Positions 37,941-46,515 of a DNA stretch of 64,000 nt are shown piece by piece (within the stretch, counting starts at the first letter, position 1; every line of letters starts with the position of its first letter). The position numbers and the translations under genes were made by a program. The notes beneath the pieces were generated by a model. It ran no database searches. It had not been told where the DNA came from and saw nothing but the letters and a program-made list of their open reading frames with translations. This stretch comes from Pelagibacteraceae bacterium AG-426-E17 (GTDB lineage: Bacteria > Pseudomonadota > Alphaproteobacteria > Pelagibacterales > Pelagibacteraceae). The stretch spans positions 170,001-234,000 of the forward strand of contig QCNP01000001.1 in assembly GCA_003210095.1 (NCBI GenBank), written 5' to 3'.

Positions 37941-39156
37941 CAAAAAAATTGATCTTTCTCTAAATAGGACTTTCAATTTATTAAAAAAATTAGGTAACCC
38001 ACAAAACAAACTAAATAATGTTGTAACTGTAGTTGGTACAAACTCCAAAGCCTCTATGGCTACAGCTCTAAGCACAATTTTGAAAGAAGCTGGCTATAAA
38101 TATAATTTATATACATCTCCTCATTTACAATCTTATACTGAAAGATTTGTTTTTAATAACAAAGAAATAAATGAAAACGATCTTTCAGATCTTCTGGAAG
38201 GTATTGATAAAATATTAGGAGATGATAGTGCAACAGTTTTTGAAATTTTAACATGCGCTTTTATAAAATATGCTGAATATTTTAAAGATAACATAAACAT
38301 CATAGAAGCTGGTCTATTTCATAGATTTGATAGTACAAATGTATTTAAACAAAATTTGCTTACTCTTTTAGGAGTAATTCATTTAGATCATTTAAATTGG
38401 TTGAATGACAAAACAATTGATGGGGTTATTTATGAAAAAACTGTGTCACTACCAAAATCAAACATATTCATAAACAAACAAATAAATTCAGAAATAAAAA
38501 CAAAAATTGAAAAATCCTTAGTAGAAAATAAGTCAAAAAAATATTTTTTTGGTGATGATTTTAATGTCGCAAAACTGGAAAATGGTTTTACTCATTATCA
38601 AGATAATTTAGGTGAGATAATATTGCCTCAATCTAATTTAATTGGCGATCACCAAATTTTTAATATAAGCACTTCAATAGCTGCTTGTAGAAAAATATTT
38701 AATATATCTGATATTAATATAAAAAAAAGTATGAATAAAATGAGATTAAGAGGACGATTGGAAGAAATAAAGTCAGGTAAATTAAAAAGTTTAATAGGTA
38801 AAAATAGGCTTATAATAGATGGTGGGCATAACATTAATTCTGCAATTTCAATATCCAACTGGGTCAAGCAGCAAAATGAAAAAGTACATCTTATTTGCGG
38901 AATGATGAATGACAAACCTCACAAAGAGTTTGTTAATCAGTTTGAGAGTTTTGTAAATTCAATAACTCTTGTAGATATTCCAAATCAAGAAGGTTCGATA
39001 TCCAAAGAAGAATTTAAAAAGAAACTTGGTAACAAAAATGTTCATACTGCTGAAAGCATTGAAGAGTCTTTGATAATGAATAATAAAGATGAAAATTGTA
39101 TTTTTCTTTGTGCAGGAAGTCTTTATTTGGCTGGTGAAGTTTTAAATCTTAATTAA
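37897..39156 (+). CDS. folC: Folylpolyglutamate synthase / dihydrofolate synthase
   Basis: FolC adds glutamate to (dihydro)folate. The 419-residue protein has a Mur-ligase fold: P-loop VVGTNSKASMATAL (the usual GTNGKGS is altered), LYTSPHLQSYTERF, HLDHLNWL, RLRGRLEE and LIIDGGHNINSAISI. The ATG at 37897 overlaps accD by 44 bases, an unusually long but same-strand overlap. A later start is possible, though the N-terminal RHSKKIDLSLNRTFNLLKKLGNP matches the family. Its end overlaps convergent trxA by 4 bases. Confidence 0.93.
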   Translation: MRLKEIISKIEKRHSKKIDLSLNRTFNLLKKLGNPQNKLNNVVTVVGTNSKASMATALSTILKEAGYKYNLYTSPHLQSYTERFVFNNKEINENDLSDLLEGIDKILGDDSATVFEILTCAFIKYAEYFKDNINIIEAGLFHRFDSTNVFKQNLLTLLGVIHLDHLNWLNDKTIDGVIYEKTVSLPKSNIFINKQINSEIKTKIEKSLVENKSKKYFFGDDFNVAKLENGFTHYQDNLGEIILPQSNLIGDHQIFNISTSIAACRKIFNISDINIKKSMNKMRLRGRLEEIKSGKLKSLIGKNRLIIDGGHNINSAISISNWVKQQNEKVHLICGMMNDKPHKEFVNQFESFVNSITLVDIPNQEGSISKEEFKKKLGNKNVHTAESIEESLIMNNKDENCIFLCAGSLYLAGEVLNLN

Positions 39157-39470
39157 ATATTTTCTTTAATCCAAGATACAATATTAGATTTTGTGGTTGC
39201 TCCAACTTTAGTTGCTTTAAGCTCACCACCTGAAAATAGTAACATGGTAGGAATTCCTCTTACTCCATACTTAGTAGGGGTATTAGGTTCATTATCAATA
39301 TTATGTTTAGCAATTACCACTTCGGACATTTCGTTTGAAATTTCCTCTAATATGGGTCCGATCTGTTTACATGGTCCACACCACTCTGCCCAAAAATCAA
39401 CAATAACTGGCTTCCCAGCCTTGATAACTTCTGACTCAAAATTTTCATCTGTAACATTTACTGTTGCCAT
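39153..39470 (-). CDS. trxA: Thioredoxin
   Basis: This is a 105-residue cytosolic dithiol reductant with the active site WAEWCGPCKQIGP, cis-proline loop RGIPTMLLF and length typical of TrxA. Its 3' end overlaps folC tail to tail, and it has its own short upstream region before exonuclease I. Confidence 0.97.
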   Translation of the reverse strand: MATVNVTDENFESEVIKAGKPVIVDFWAEWCGPCKQIGPILEEISNEMSEVVIAKHNIDNEPNTPTKYGVRGIPTMLLFSGGELKATKVGATTKSNIVSWIKENI

Positions 39471-39536
39471 ATATTTCTTATATAAAATTTTTTTTTATAT
39501 TCAAGTTCTTAAATAATTTAAACAGTTTTATCCACA

Positions 39537-40967
39537 TTAAATATTTTTATATTTTTTTTCAATTGACATTACGTAATTATTTAATTGATCGAGAAACTTT
39601 AAATTTGGCTCATTACCTTCATTAGTAAATTTATCTCTAAGATTGTCACATTCATGATAAAATTCTTTACAAGTCCACCATTTTTCCTTTTTTTCACTTA
39701 AAATTCTTTTAGCAATTTCCATCTTGATTTTCTTCAACATAGAGTCTGGTAAAACATGAGGCGCCTCTTGAAATATTATTTTTTTTCCAAATCCCACCAT
39801 TCTTTGATCTTCGAATTTATCTAGCAATCTTAACTTATCATTCCATGGTGCTTCATGCCATTTTTGAAATAAATTAGTATCTTTGTTAGGTGTAAATTTT
39901 ACATAAATACTTTCCTCTGGCTCTATATCTTCTTGAGATTTTGATTGCGCTTTTTCTTCTGCAATTTCTCTTAATGCAGTTAAGATATTCTCAGAAAATT
40001 TTTCATTTGTGTTTACAAGTTCTGCTCTTTTATTAATTAAAGAGACGTCCATAGCGCTATAAGGTTCAACCTTCATGCCATACTCCTTACCTATTATAAT
40101 TGGTGCTTTATTAGACCTAATAGTTCTTAAAAATTTTGGTGTTTTTTTCATCTCAGATTTTAGTTCATTGATAGACATTTTTAGGAGAGGTTCGACATCA
40201 ACTCTTAGATCGATAGCCTGCCCCCATTGATATATTGGATGAATACAAAATTTCTGATGAAGAGGAGTACAAAGATAAAGTCTTGATTTTCCATAAAAGT
40301 ACTCATTAAGAGTAATAATCTTTTCTTTTTTTATTATTGTTTCAGTATCAAGCTTATTTGAAGTCTTTAAAAAATTACCCCATGTGTCTTGTTGTTTGTT
40401 CTTTATTAAACCTAAAACTTTATGAGTAAGTTCTGCATCAAATAAAGCGCTATGAGCTCCTTTAGTCTCAAAACCGTTCATCCTAGCTAAAGACTCTAAT
40501 TTCATCACAGCGTTTCCTTTTTCATTAGTTTCAGTTTTCAATATGTTATTGTCTAAAGCAAAAGCACCACGAGCAATATTTAGTCCGTCATGTCTTTTGT
40601 TCGGGGATGAATTTGTAATGTATGGATATCTCAATCCTTTGAAAAACTCTTTTCTAATCATTTCATCATCAAAACCTATGTTAGACCAGCCTAAGAATAT
40701 AGCGGGGCTCCATTTTTTAAATATATTCTCAACTTGAGATAACATTTGATAATGACTTAAATTTGCTTTTGTAAGCATATTAACATCAGTTTTGTTAACC
40801 AGGAGTGCCATACATTGAGGAATTTCTCCTTCTGGAAGCCTACATCTTAAATTAAATCTTTCTTTTTCTACTAAGTTTTGATCTACTAAAATTCCACCTA
40901 TTTCAATAATACTTCCAAAGTCTGTACTAGAGCTTGAAGATTCTATATCCCAAATTACTATGTTCAT
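39537..40967 (-). CDS. sbcB: Exodeoxyribonuclease I (ExoI/SbcB family)
   Basis: ExoI degrades single-stranded DNA 3' to 5'. The protein has the DEDDh exonuclease residues in VIWDIESSSS (Asp, Glu), NIGFDDEMIRKEFFKGLRYPY (Asp) and HSALFDAELT (His, Asp). Long ExoI-type SH3-like and C-terminal regions follow. I start at the ATG at 40967 (MNIVIWDIES), not 41018, because upstream codons lie in the leader after a good promoter. It is the last gene of a three-nuclease minus-strand cluster. Confidence 0.88.
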   Translation of the reverse strand: MNIVIWDIESSSSSTDFGSIIEIGGILVDQNLVEKERFNLRCRLPEGEIPQCMALLVNKTDVNMLTKANLSHYQMLSQVENIFKKWSPAIFLGWSNIGFDDEMIRKEFFKGLRYPYITNSSPNKRHDGLNIARGAFALDNNILKTETNEKGNAVMKLESLARMNGFETKGAHSALFDAELTHKVLGLIKNKQQDTWGNFLKTSNKLDTETIIKKEKIITLNEYFYGKSRLYLCTPLHQKFCIHPIYQWGQAIDLRVDVEPLLKMSINELKSEMKKTPKFLRTIRSNKAPIIIGKEYGMKVEPYSAMDVSLINKRAELVNTNEKFSENILTALREIAEEKAQSKSQEDIEPEESIYVKFTPNKDTNLFQKWHEAPWNDKLRLLDKFEDQRMVGFGKKIIFQEAPHVLPDSMLKKIKMEIAKRILSEKKEKWWTCKEFYHECDNLRDKFTNEGNEPNLKFLDQLNNYVMSIEKKYKNI

Positions 40968-41033
40968 AATTTTATAATTAATGCTAATTGGAAAGTGTAA
41001 AGGCTCGCATCTAAACAAGTAGCAAGTAAGTTT

Positions 41034-41061
41034 TTAGTACATTAATTTTTAACAAAGTCAA
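41034..41061 (-). promoter_or_regulatory. Probable sigma-70 promoter for exonuclease I
   Basis: The minus strand has TTGACT (41056-41061), a 16-base spacer and TACTAA (41034-41039), about 65 bases upstream of the chosen sbcB start. It supports the shorter ORF start. Confidence 0.5.
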
Positions 41062-41065
41062 ATAA

Positions 41066-41749
41066 TTATTTATTTATTAAGTGATAAAATTTTTCAACTC
41101 TCTCAAGAAATTTGTTTTGAAAATTTATTAGTTCATTGCCTTCAATTTTAAAATCTTGAAATAATCTATCTACAGTACACAATAAAATTACACCTTGTGT
41201 AATATTAGAATTATAAACAGTATTGTGGGCTAAAGAATAAGCTCCAATTTGTAAAAAGTAATCCTCTATGTATTCTTCTTTTTTTGGTTTATTGCTTTGT
41301 TTAAAATCTAGAATTGATTCTTTGCCTTCGTAAACTCCTATACAATCTGCAGTACCCGCATATTTGCCAGGATAATATATTGTAGCTTCTGACCCCCATA
41401 TCTCTAACAATTTATTTTTCAAACCATTATCAATAATTTCTTCTGCCATTTTTTTTGACTTATTGTTGTCTTCTAATAGTTCTTGATTTAGTTTTCCGTA
41501 TAAAAACTTTTCTATATAAGAATGCATAGAACTTCCTCTTGCTGAGGCTTCTTTCTTAATTCTTTCTGCTTCAACAGTCCCTACTCTTTGTTTCCAAGCA
41601 AGAATTGCAGCTTTGTCTTCTTCGCTTTTAGTGGCTGACAAAATTGTTGTCACAGAAGGCAAATTTGATCCATCTAGAGAGTAATGTCTTGAACCATTTA
41701 TCAAAGACCTTGTTGATTTTGGATAAGAAAATTTTGTGTTCCACTTCAT
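41066..41749 (-). CDS. PD-(D/E)XK superfamily exonuclease (RecB/MGME1-like)
   Basis: The roughly 227-residue protein has the motifs of compact PD-(D/E)XK exonucleases: RGSSMHSYIEKFL (conserved His), YAGTADCIGVYEGKESILDFKQSNKPK (Asp ... Asp-x-Lys) and FLQIGAYSLAHN. These match MGME1-like and phage RecB-like single-strand exonucleases. I use the ATG at 41749; the ORF-track start at 41752 is a TTG. It sits between rmuC (35-base gap) and sbcB. Nuclease activity is inferred. Confidence 0.82.
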   Translation of the reverse strand: MKWNTKFSYPKSTRSLINGSRHYSLDGSNLPSVTTILSATKSEEDKAAILAWKQRVGTVEAERIKKEASARGSSMHSYIEKFLYGKLNQELLEDNNKSKKMAEEIIDNGLKNKLLEIWGSEATIYYPGKYAGTADCIGVYEGKESILDFKQSNKPKKEEYIEDYFLQIGAYSLAHNTVYNSNITQGVILLCTVDRLFQDFKIEGNELINFQNKFLERVEKFYHLINK

Positions 41750-41784
41750 CAAGTCATTTATAGAGCTATTTAAAATAATTTAAA

Positions 41785-42834
41785 TTAGTTTTTAGCTTGT
41801 TTTGAAGTTGGTATATTTAATTTTTCAACATTCTCATTTTTTGACGCTATTTCAACTTGTTCGGGATCTTTAATATTTCCTAAGGTATTCATTATAGATC
41901 TTGCATCTCTTCCGAAACTATCAGTGGCTTGCATAGCTTGTTCTAGTTTTTTTCTAAGTTCTTTTATTCCATCAAAATGTTTTTCAAATCTTGAGCTTAT
42001 ATTTCTTAAATCATTATAAATTTGTGTAGCATGTTGCTGAACTTTTAGTGTTTGAAATCCTAAATGATAGGATTGTAATAAAGCAGACAAAGTGTTAGGG
42101 CCAGAAATTGTAACCTTATATTTGGTTCTTAATTCCTGTAAAAGCAGCTCTTTAGTTTTAGGGTCTCTGTAGCTAGAGAGTTCTGAGAATAATCCCTCAG
42201 TTGGAACATAAACTATTGCAAAATCTGTACTTTTCGGCGGTGCTATATATTTTGCGTTAACAGTTTTAGCTTTCAATCTAAACGCTGATGCTAAATCTTT
42301 TCTTGCCTCTGCTTGTGCGTCTTTGTCATTGGCATTATATGCGTCATCAATCGCTTTATATTTTTCAACAGGCCAGTGACTATCAATTGGCAACATTACA
42401 TCTTGAAGCTTAATAGCGAACTCTACTGTTTCTGAGGTGTCTTCTTTCATTTTAGCATTCGCGACATATTGAGATGCTGGTAACAAATCTTTTAGGAGTG
42501 CACCTAATCCAAATTCCGCAAGAGTTCCGTATGATTTTACCCCACTTAAAATTCTACTAAAGTTATCTTGGCTTTTATTTAATTCGCTTACTTGTTGATT
42601 AAAAACTGATACTTTTTCATCAACTTTTGTAAGAGCTCCTGTCATATCTTTTGCTATTTCTTTACTCATTGACCCAAAAGATTGACTAAATGTATTTTTT
42701 AAAGAACTTAATTCATCTTTAAAAAGTTGTTCATTATTTACTGGATCAGGATGTTTACGCTTGATTAGAAATAAAATTGCTAAAAAATTAGCAAGAAGCG
42801 AGATAATAACTAAAATTGTAAGTAACGAATCCAT
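41785..42834 (-). CDS. rmuC: DNA recombination protein RmuC
   Basis: RmuC proteins limit inversions at short repeats and carry a nuclease-like fold. The roughly 349-residue protein has an N-terminal membrane segment (LLTILVIISLLANFLAILFLI), a coiled-coil region, and the RmuC domain. That domain includes VEFAIKLQDVMLPIDSHWPVEKYKAIDDA, DFAIVYVPTEGLFSEL and VTISGPNTLSALLQSYHLGFQTLKVQQHA. I start at the ATG at 42834 (MDSLLTI) rather than the TTG at 42858. It lies 7 bases after hisG. Confidence 0.93.
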   Translation of the reverse strand: MDSLLTILVIISLLANFLAILFLIKRKHPDPVNNEQLFKDELSSLKNTFSQSFGSMSKEIAKDMTGALTKVDEKVSVFNQQVSELNKSQDNFSRILSGVKSYGTLAEFGLGALLKDLLPASQYVANAKMKEDTSETVEFAIKLQDVMLPIDSHWPVEKYKAIDDAYNANDKDAQAEARKDLASAFRLKAKTVNAKYIAPPKSTDFAIVYVPTEGLFSELSSYRDPKTKELLLQELRTKYKVTISGPNTLSALLQSYHLGFQTLKVQQHATQIYNDLRNISSRFEKHFDGIKELRKKLEQAMQATDSFGRDARSIMNTLGNIKDPEQVEIASKNENVEKLNIPTSKQAKN

Positions 42835-42841
42835 GCCTATA

Positions 42842-43525
42842 CTATACAATTTTATCAAGTTTATTTATAATATTAAAAACACTTTTCTTTTTTTGGCTTT
42901 TTTGGGAAATCATTAAACATGCTTGAGATTTAAGTATAACTCCGTCTTTTAATATTCTTAAATTATTAGCTCTTAAAGTTTCACCTGTAGAGGTGATATC
43001 TGTTATAATTTCTGAAGAACCTGTGAATGGATATATTTCTGTTGCACCAAGACTTTTTACAATTTTAAATTGTGTAACACCCCTTTCAAACATAAAATTC
43101 GTTGTTAAATTTGGATACTTTGTTGCTACTCTTAATCTAGTTTTTTTTTTTTCTTTAAACTCGAATGCAATTTCCTCCAAATCAGCTATTGTTTGAACAT
43201 CAATCCAATCATCAGGAATAGCAATTACTAAATTGGCTTTACCAAAAGTATATTTTTTTTTCACTATTATTTTTTTTTGCACATTAATTGCACTTTCTTT
43301 TAATAAATCAAACCCTGAAAAACCAATATCCAAAGTTCCATCTCCTAATCTTTCAACAATTTCTCTTGCATGTAAGTAGGTAATATTTATATTTTTATAT
43401 CCTTTTAAAGATCCTAATAAGTCTCTTTCTCCTCTTTCGGATATAAGTTTTAAATTATTTTTAGAAAAAATATTTAATATATCTTTTCTTAATCTACCTT
43501 TACTGGGAATTCCAATATTAATCAT
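42842..43525 (-). CDS. hisG: ATP phosphoribosyltransferase, short form
   Basis: HisG catalyses the first step of histidine synthesis. The 227-residue short form lacks the C-terminal regulatory domain and needs HisZ, which is encoded immediately upstream with an 8-base overlap. Motifs are IGIPSKGRL, GDGTLDIGFSGFDLL and the PRPP loop EIITDITSTGETLRAN. The unit is hisS-hisZ-hisG. Confidence 0.95.
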   Translation of the reverse strand: MINIGIPSKGRLRKDILNIFSKNNLKLISERGERDLLGSLKGYKNINITYLHAREIVERLGDGTLDIGFSGFDLLKESAINVQKKIIVKKKYTFGKANLVIAIPDDWIDVQTIADLEEIAFEFKEKKKTRLRVATKYPNLTTNFMFERGVTQFKIVKSLGATEIYPFTGSSEIITDITSTGETLRANNLRILKDGVILKSQACLMISQKSQKKKSVFNIINKLDKIV

Positions 43526-44570
43526 TTAAGTTTATAGCTGCTCCAACTGCTGGTATTTTTTTATTCGATCCAAGATCACCAATAAGATTATCGTATCGTC
43601 CACCATTAATAATGTTAATTTTATTTGATTTAATTTTAATATCAATTTTGAAGACTAAACCTGTGTAATATTCTAATTGTCTTCCAAAAGAAGCTGAATA
43701 TTTTACGTTTAATCTTGAAAATTTATTTTTAGAGATTGGGAAATAATTTTTTTCTACTCTTAAATTAATTTTATATTTTTTAAAAAAAAGATTTAATTTG
43801 TTAAATGCTTCGCTGATTGGACAATCTATTTTAAGAAACTCTTTTATTATTTTTACGACATTTTTGCCTTTTTGTGGTCTTCTTGGATCATTTATCTTAT
43901 TATTAAATCTGTTTAGAATCTCATTTAGTGACCTTCCAGCAATAACTTTTGATTGTTTTTGTTTAAGCATTACTTCATATTTTTTTTTATCTATTTCAAC
44001 AATTGTTGGATCTACATCAGAATTAGTTTCTAGCCTTTTTAACAAATCGTTAAAATATTTTTCTCTCCAAAAATGTCTTTGTAGTCTCAATTTCCATCTT
44101 TTAGGAATATCCAATTTATTCAATAGAAGTTTAAATATTTCGATATTTCCGATAGTCAAAACACCCGATGAAAATTTTACTTTTGATAATGATTTAACTG
44201 CTGTGTTAATAATTTTTTTATCGTCATCTTTTTCTTTGTTAGAGCCTATAATTTCAAAACCAATTTGATTTCTTATTATATTATCTGATAATCTTTGAGT
44301 TTTTCTAAAAGCTTGTCCACTGTAGAAAACTTTTTTGGATGCTTTATTTTTCTCATTTAAATATTTTAGACATGATGCAATTGTTAAGTCTGGTCTAAGA
44401 CAAATTTCATTACCTTTCTGATCATTAAAAGAGAAAATGAAACGTCTAAATGACTCACCAGATCTTTCAACAATATGATTAGTTTCTATTACAGTATCTA
44501 AATTAATATACTTAAAACCTTCTGATTTTATCAATTTTAATATATTTTCAGATAATTTTTTTGATTTCAT
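43518..44570 (-). CDS. hisZ: ATP phosphoribosyltransferase regulatory subunit
   Basis: HisZ is a catalytically inactive histidyl-tRNA synthetase paralogue that activates and regulates short HisG. The protein shows the class II fold pattern (RPDLTIASCLKYL, VFYSGQAFRKTQRL, YYTGLVFKIDI, NGGRYDNLIGDLG) without full synthetase motifs. Two in-frame ATG codons exist, at 44585 (38-base overlap with hisS) and 44570 (23-base overlap). I prefer the inner one, as KSKKLSENIL is the first family-like segment. The choice is uncertain. Confidence 0.9.
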   Translation of the reverse strand: MKSKKLSENILKLIKSEGFKYINLDTVIETNHIVERSGESFRRFIFSFNDQKGNEICLRPDLTIASCLKYLNEKNKASKKVFYSGQAFRKTQRLSDNIIRNQIGFEIIGSNKEKDDDKKIINTAVKSLSKVKFSSGVLTIGNIEIFKLLLNKLDIPKRWKLRLQRHFWREKYFNDLLKRLETNSDVDPTIVEIDKKKYEVMLKQKQSKVIAGRSLNEILNRFNNKINDPRRPQKGKNVVKIIKEFLKIDCPISEAFNKLNLFFKKYKINLRVEKNYFPISKNKFSRLNVKYSASFGRQLEYYTGLVFKIDIKIKSNKINIINGGRYDNLIGDLGSNKKIPAVGAAINLND

Positions 44571-45882
44571 TAACCATGTTCTCATATTTAATATTAGTTT
44601 CCTTCCCAGTTCTAAGATCTTTTATTTTGACTTCTGAGTTTTTAATTTCTTCTTCACCAGCGAAAATTACACATGGAGAACTAATTCTATTAGCGTATTC
44701 CATTTGTTTTTTTATTTTTCCCTCACCAGGATAAATCTCTGAACTGATATTTTCTGATCTAAGTTTCTTTAGTATTTCTATATATTTTTTCATATTATTT
44801 TGATCAAAGACACTAATCATTACAGGGCGCGTAACTTTTAAATCAAATTCTTTTTTTTGCATCAGTGCAAACACAAGTCTATCTATACCCACTGATATGC
44901 CAGTTGCTGGATAATCAAGATTACCAAATTTGCTTACTAAATTATCGTATCTACCTCCACCACCTATTGATCCAAATTGAATAACTTGTCCCTTTAAATT
45001 TTTTACACTAAAATTTAGATTAACTTCAAATATTGGGCCTGTGTAGTACTCTAAACCTCTTATTACCGAAGGATCAAATTTATAGTTATCAAATTTATAA
45101 TCTTCAAAGATTTTTATTATTTGTTTTAAATCCTCGCTCTGAGGTGAGTTAATATTTAAAGAGCTTTCAATAACTTCTATTTGTTTATCGTCTAATTCCG
45201 CCCCTTTTGTATAATCTCCTGATTTATCTTTTCTACCTTCGCCCAGTAATTTTTTTACCTCTGTCCACCCTAACCTATCTATTTTATCTAAAGCTCGAAG
45301 GATTATAGAAATCTTTTCCTGAGACTGAATTTTTAGTTTTTTAAATAATTCATCTGTAATTTTCCTAGATGATATTTTGACTGTGTAATCATCATTAGTT
45401 AAGCCACAATTTTCTAAAATTTCTGAAATCATTACGCACAGCTCTGCATCAGCTTGTAAATTTTTTGTACCAACATAATCAGCATCGAACTGAAGAAACT
45501 CTCTATATCTTCCTGGCCCAGGTTTTTCATTTCTCCAAACGGTTCCTAATTGATAACGTTTAAAAGGTTTTGGTATTTCATTAAAATTTTTTGCAACAAA
45601 TCTTGCCAAGGGTGCTGTTAAATCATAACGTAAAGACAACCACTTGTTTTCGTCTTTAAAAGAAAATACACCTTCTCCAGGTCTTTCTTTATCAGGTAAA
45701 AATTTACCTATACTTTCAGTATATTCAAAACTTGGAGTTTCAAGATATTGAAAGCCGTACTTAACCATTACCTCTTTAATCTTTGAAATTATGAGGTCTC
45801 TGATTAAAAGTTCTTTTTCTTTTCTATCTTCAAAACCTGAAGGTAATTCTTTTAGAGGTTTGATTTTTTTTTGTTTTTCCAT
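44548..45882 (-). CDS. hisS: Histidyl-tRNA synthetase
   Basis: HisRS charges tRNA-His. From the ATG at 45882 the protein is 444 residues. The ORF-track extension to 45948 would translate the tRNA-His gene and is rejected. Motifs are SLRYDLTAPLARFVA, YQLGTVWRNEKPGPGRYREFLQFDADYVG (motif 2), GLEYYTGPIFEV and GGGGRYDNLV. The PGPGRYREF motif-2 loop is the alphaproteobacterial eukaryote-like type rather than the RYRQFHQ type. The adjacent tRNA-His has matching A73. Confidence 0.96.
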   Translation of the reverse strand: MEKQKKIKPLKELPSGFEDRKEKELLIRDLIISKIKEVMVKYGFQYLETPSFEYTESIGKFLPDKERPGEGVFSFKDENKWLSLRYDLTAPLARFVAKNFNEIPKPFKRYQLGTVWRNEKPGPGRYREFLQFDADYVGTKNLQADAELCVMISEILENCGLTNDDYTVKISSRKITDELFKKLKIQSQEKISIILRALDKIDRLGWTEVKKLLGEGRKDKSGDYTKGAELDDKQIEVIESSLNINSPQSEDLKQIIKIFEDYKFDNYKFDPSVIRGLEYYTGPIFEVNLNFSVKNLKGQVIQFGSIGGGGRYDNLVSKFGNLDYPATGISVGIDRLVFALMQKKEFDLKVTRPVMISVFDQNNMKKYIEILKKLRSENISSEIYPGEGKIKKQMEYANRISSPCVIFAGEEEIKNSEVKIKDLRTGKETNIKYENMVNEIKKII

Positions 45883-45886
45883 TTTT

Positions 45887-45963
45887 TGGTACACGGGGAC
45901 AGATTCGAACTGTCGACCTTCGGTTCCACAAACCGCTGCTCTAACCAACTGAGCTACCCGTGC
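45887..45963 (-). tRNA. tRNA-His (anticodon GTG), A73 type
   Basis: The minus strand reads GCACGGGTAGCTCAGTTGG and ends CCCGTGTACCA, with anticodon loop TTGTGGA. The acceptor stem pairs GCACGGG with CCCGTGT (first pair G-U). The discriminator is A73 and the base at -1 is A, so the near-universal bacterial G-1:C73 pair is not encoded. It lies 4 bases upstream of hisS on the same strand. Confidence 0.97.
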
Positions 45964-46119
45964 TCCTATCTTTGTTTTATACTAATTGTGGATATTTTTA
46001 AATTTATATAATGATTAAATAGCTAGCGTGCAGCCAGCATGCAAATGGTGTCTGTGAGATAATGTTAAATTATTAATAATCTTAATCATTGCGATGTAAT
46101 TAACAGTTTAATCAAAAAA

Positions 46120-46188
46120 ATCAACAATTGATTGTATAGGAACAAAATCAGCTTTTAAGCTTGCTTATCCCTATACAATTATTTTGAT
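46120..46188 (-). terminator. Probable terminator / structured RNA downstream of cspA
   Basis: A perfect 10-bp stem, ATTGTATAGG (46131-46140) with CCTATACAAT (46170-46179), is extended by ATCAA/TTGAT. It encloses a small AGCT/AGCT hairpin. On the cspA strand it is followed by TTGATTTTTTTGATT, a U tract. It lies just after the cspA stop. The rest of the 234-base gap to tRNA-His (45964-46197) holds only a small GCGTGC/GCATGC hairpin. Confidence 0.6.
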
Positions 46189-46197
46189 GAATTAGAA

Positions 46198-46407
46198 TTA
46201 AGAGGTTTTTTGCAGTTTTACTGCGGCAGGACCTTTTTCTCCGTCTTCAACTTCAAATGTAAGCTCGTCACCTTCGTTTAAGAATCTTAAACCTGCTTCT
46301 CTTACAGCTGAAGCATGTACGAATACATCTTTTTCTTTGTCTTCACGCTCAATGAAACCATACCCTTTTTTTCCATTGAACCACTTTACTTTACCTTTTA
46401 GACTCAT
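46198..46407 (-). CDS. cspA: Cold-shock domain protein
   Basis: This 69-residue single-stranded nucleic-acid chaperone has RNP1-like KGYGFIERE and RNP2-like [10 protein letters not shown] within one cold-shock domain ([19 protein letters not shown]). It is monocistronic between tRNA-Phe and tRNA-His, with a leader of about 45 bases and a strong downstream hairpin. Whether it is cold-induced cannot be told from sequence. Confidence 0.96.
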   Translation of the reverse strand: MSLKGKVKWFNGKKGYGFIEREDKEKDVFVHASAVREAGLRFLNEGDELTFEVEDGEKGPAAVKLQKTS

Positions 46408-46459
46408 TTTACTCTTTCGTTAGTTATTATACTTAAGCTTATTAAGCTTTAACGGGTTG

Positions 46460-46489
46460 TTATTAGATTTCTAAATTTAATGCAAGCAA
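46460..46489 (-). promoter_or_regulatory. Possible cspA promoter
   Basis: TTGCTT (46484-46489), an 18-base spacer and TAATAA (46460-46465) on the minus strand would give a leader of about 45 bases. That leader contains a repeated AAGCTT that can form a small hairpin. Confidence 0.35.
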
Positions 46490-46515
46490 TTTAAATTGAC
46501 TTAATGTCACTTTGG

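Noticed and set aside
40968-41018. Longer exonuclease I start (MFRCEPLHF...)
   Set aside because: It lies in the leader downstream of a good promoter; the exonuclease fold begins at MNIVIWDIES.
45883-45948. N-terminal extension of HisRS in the ORF track (MVRAAVCGTEGRQF...)
   Set aside because: These codons come from the tRNA-His gene; the ATG at 45882 gives the normal HisRS N-terminus.
46021-46060. GC-rich GCGTGC/GCATGC hairpin between tRNA-His and the cspA terminator as a separate ncRNA
   Set aside because: It is only a 6-bp stem with a G-U pair and no promoter or terminator of its own; too weak to call.
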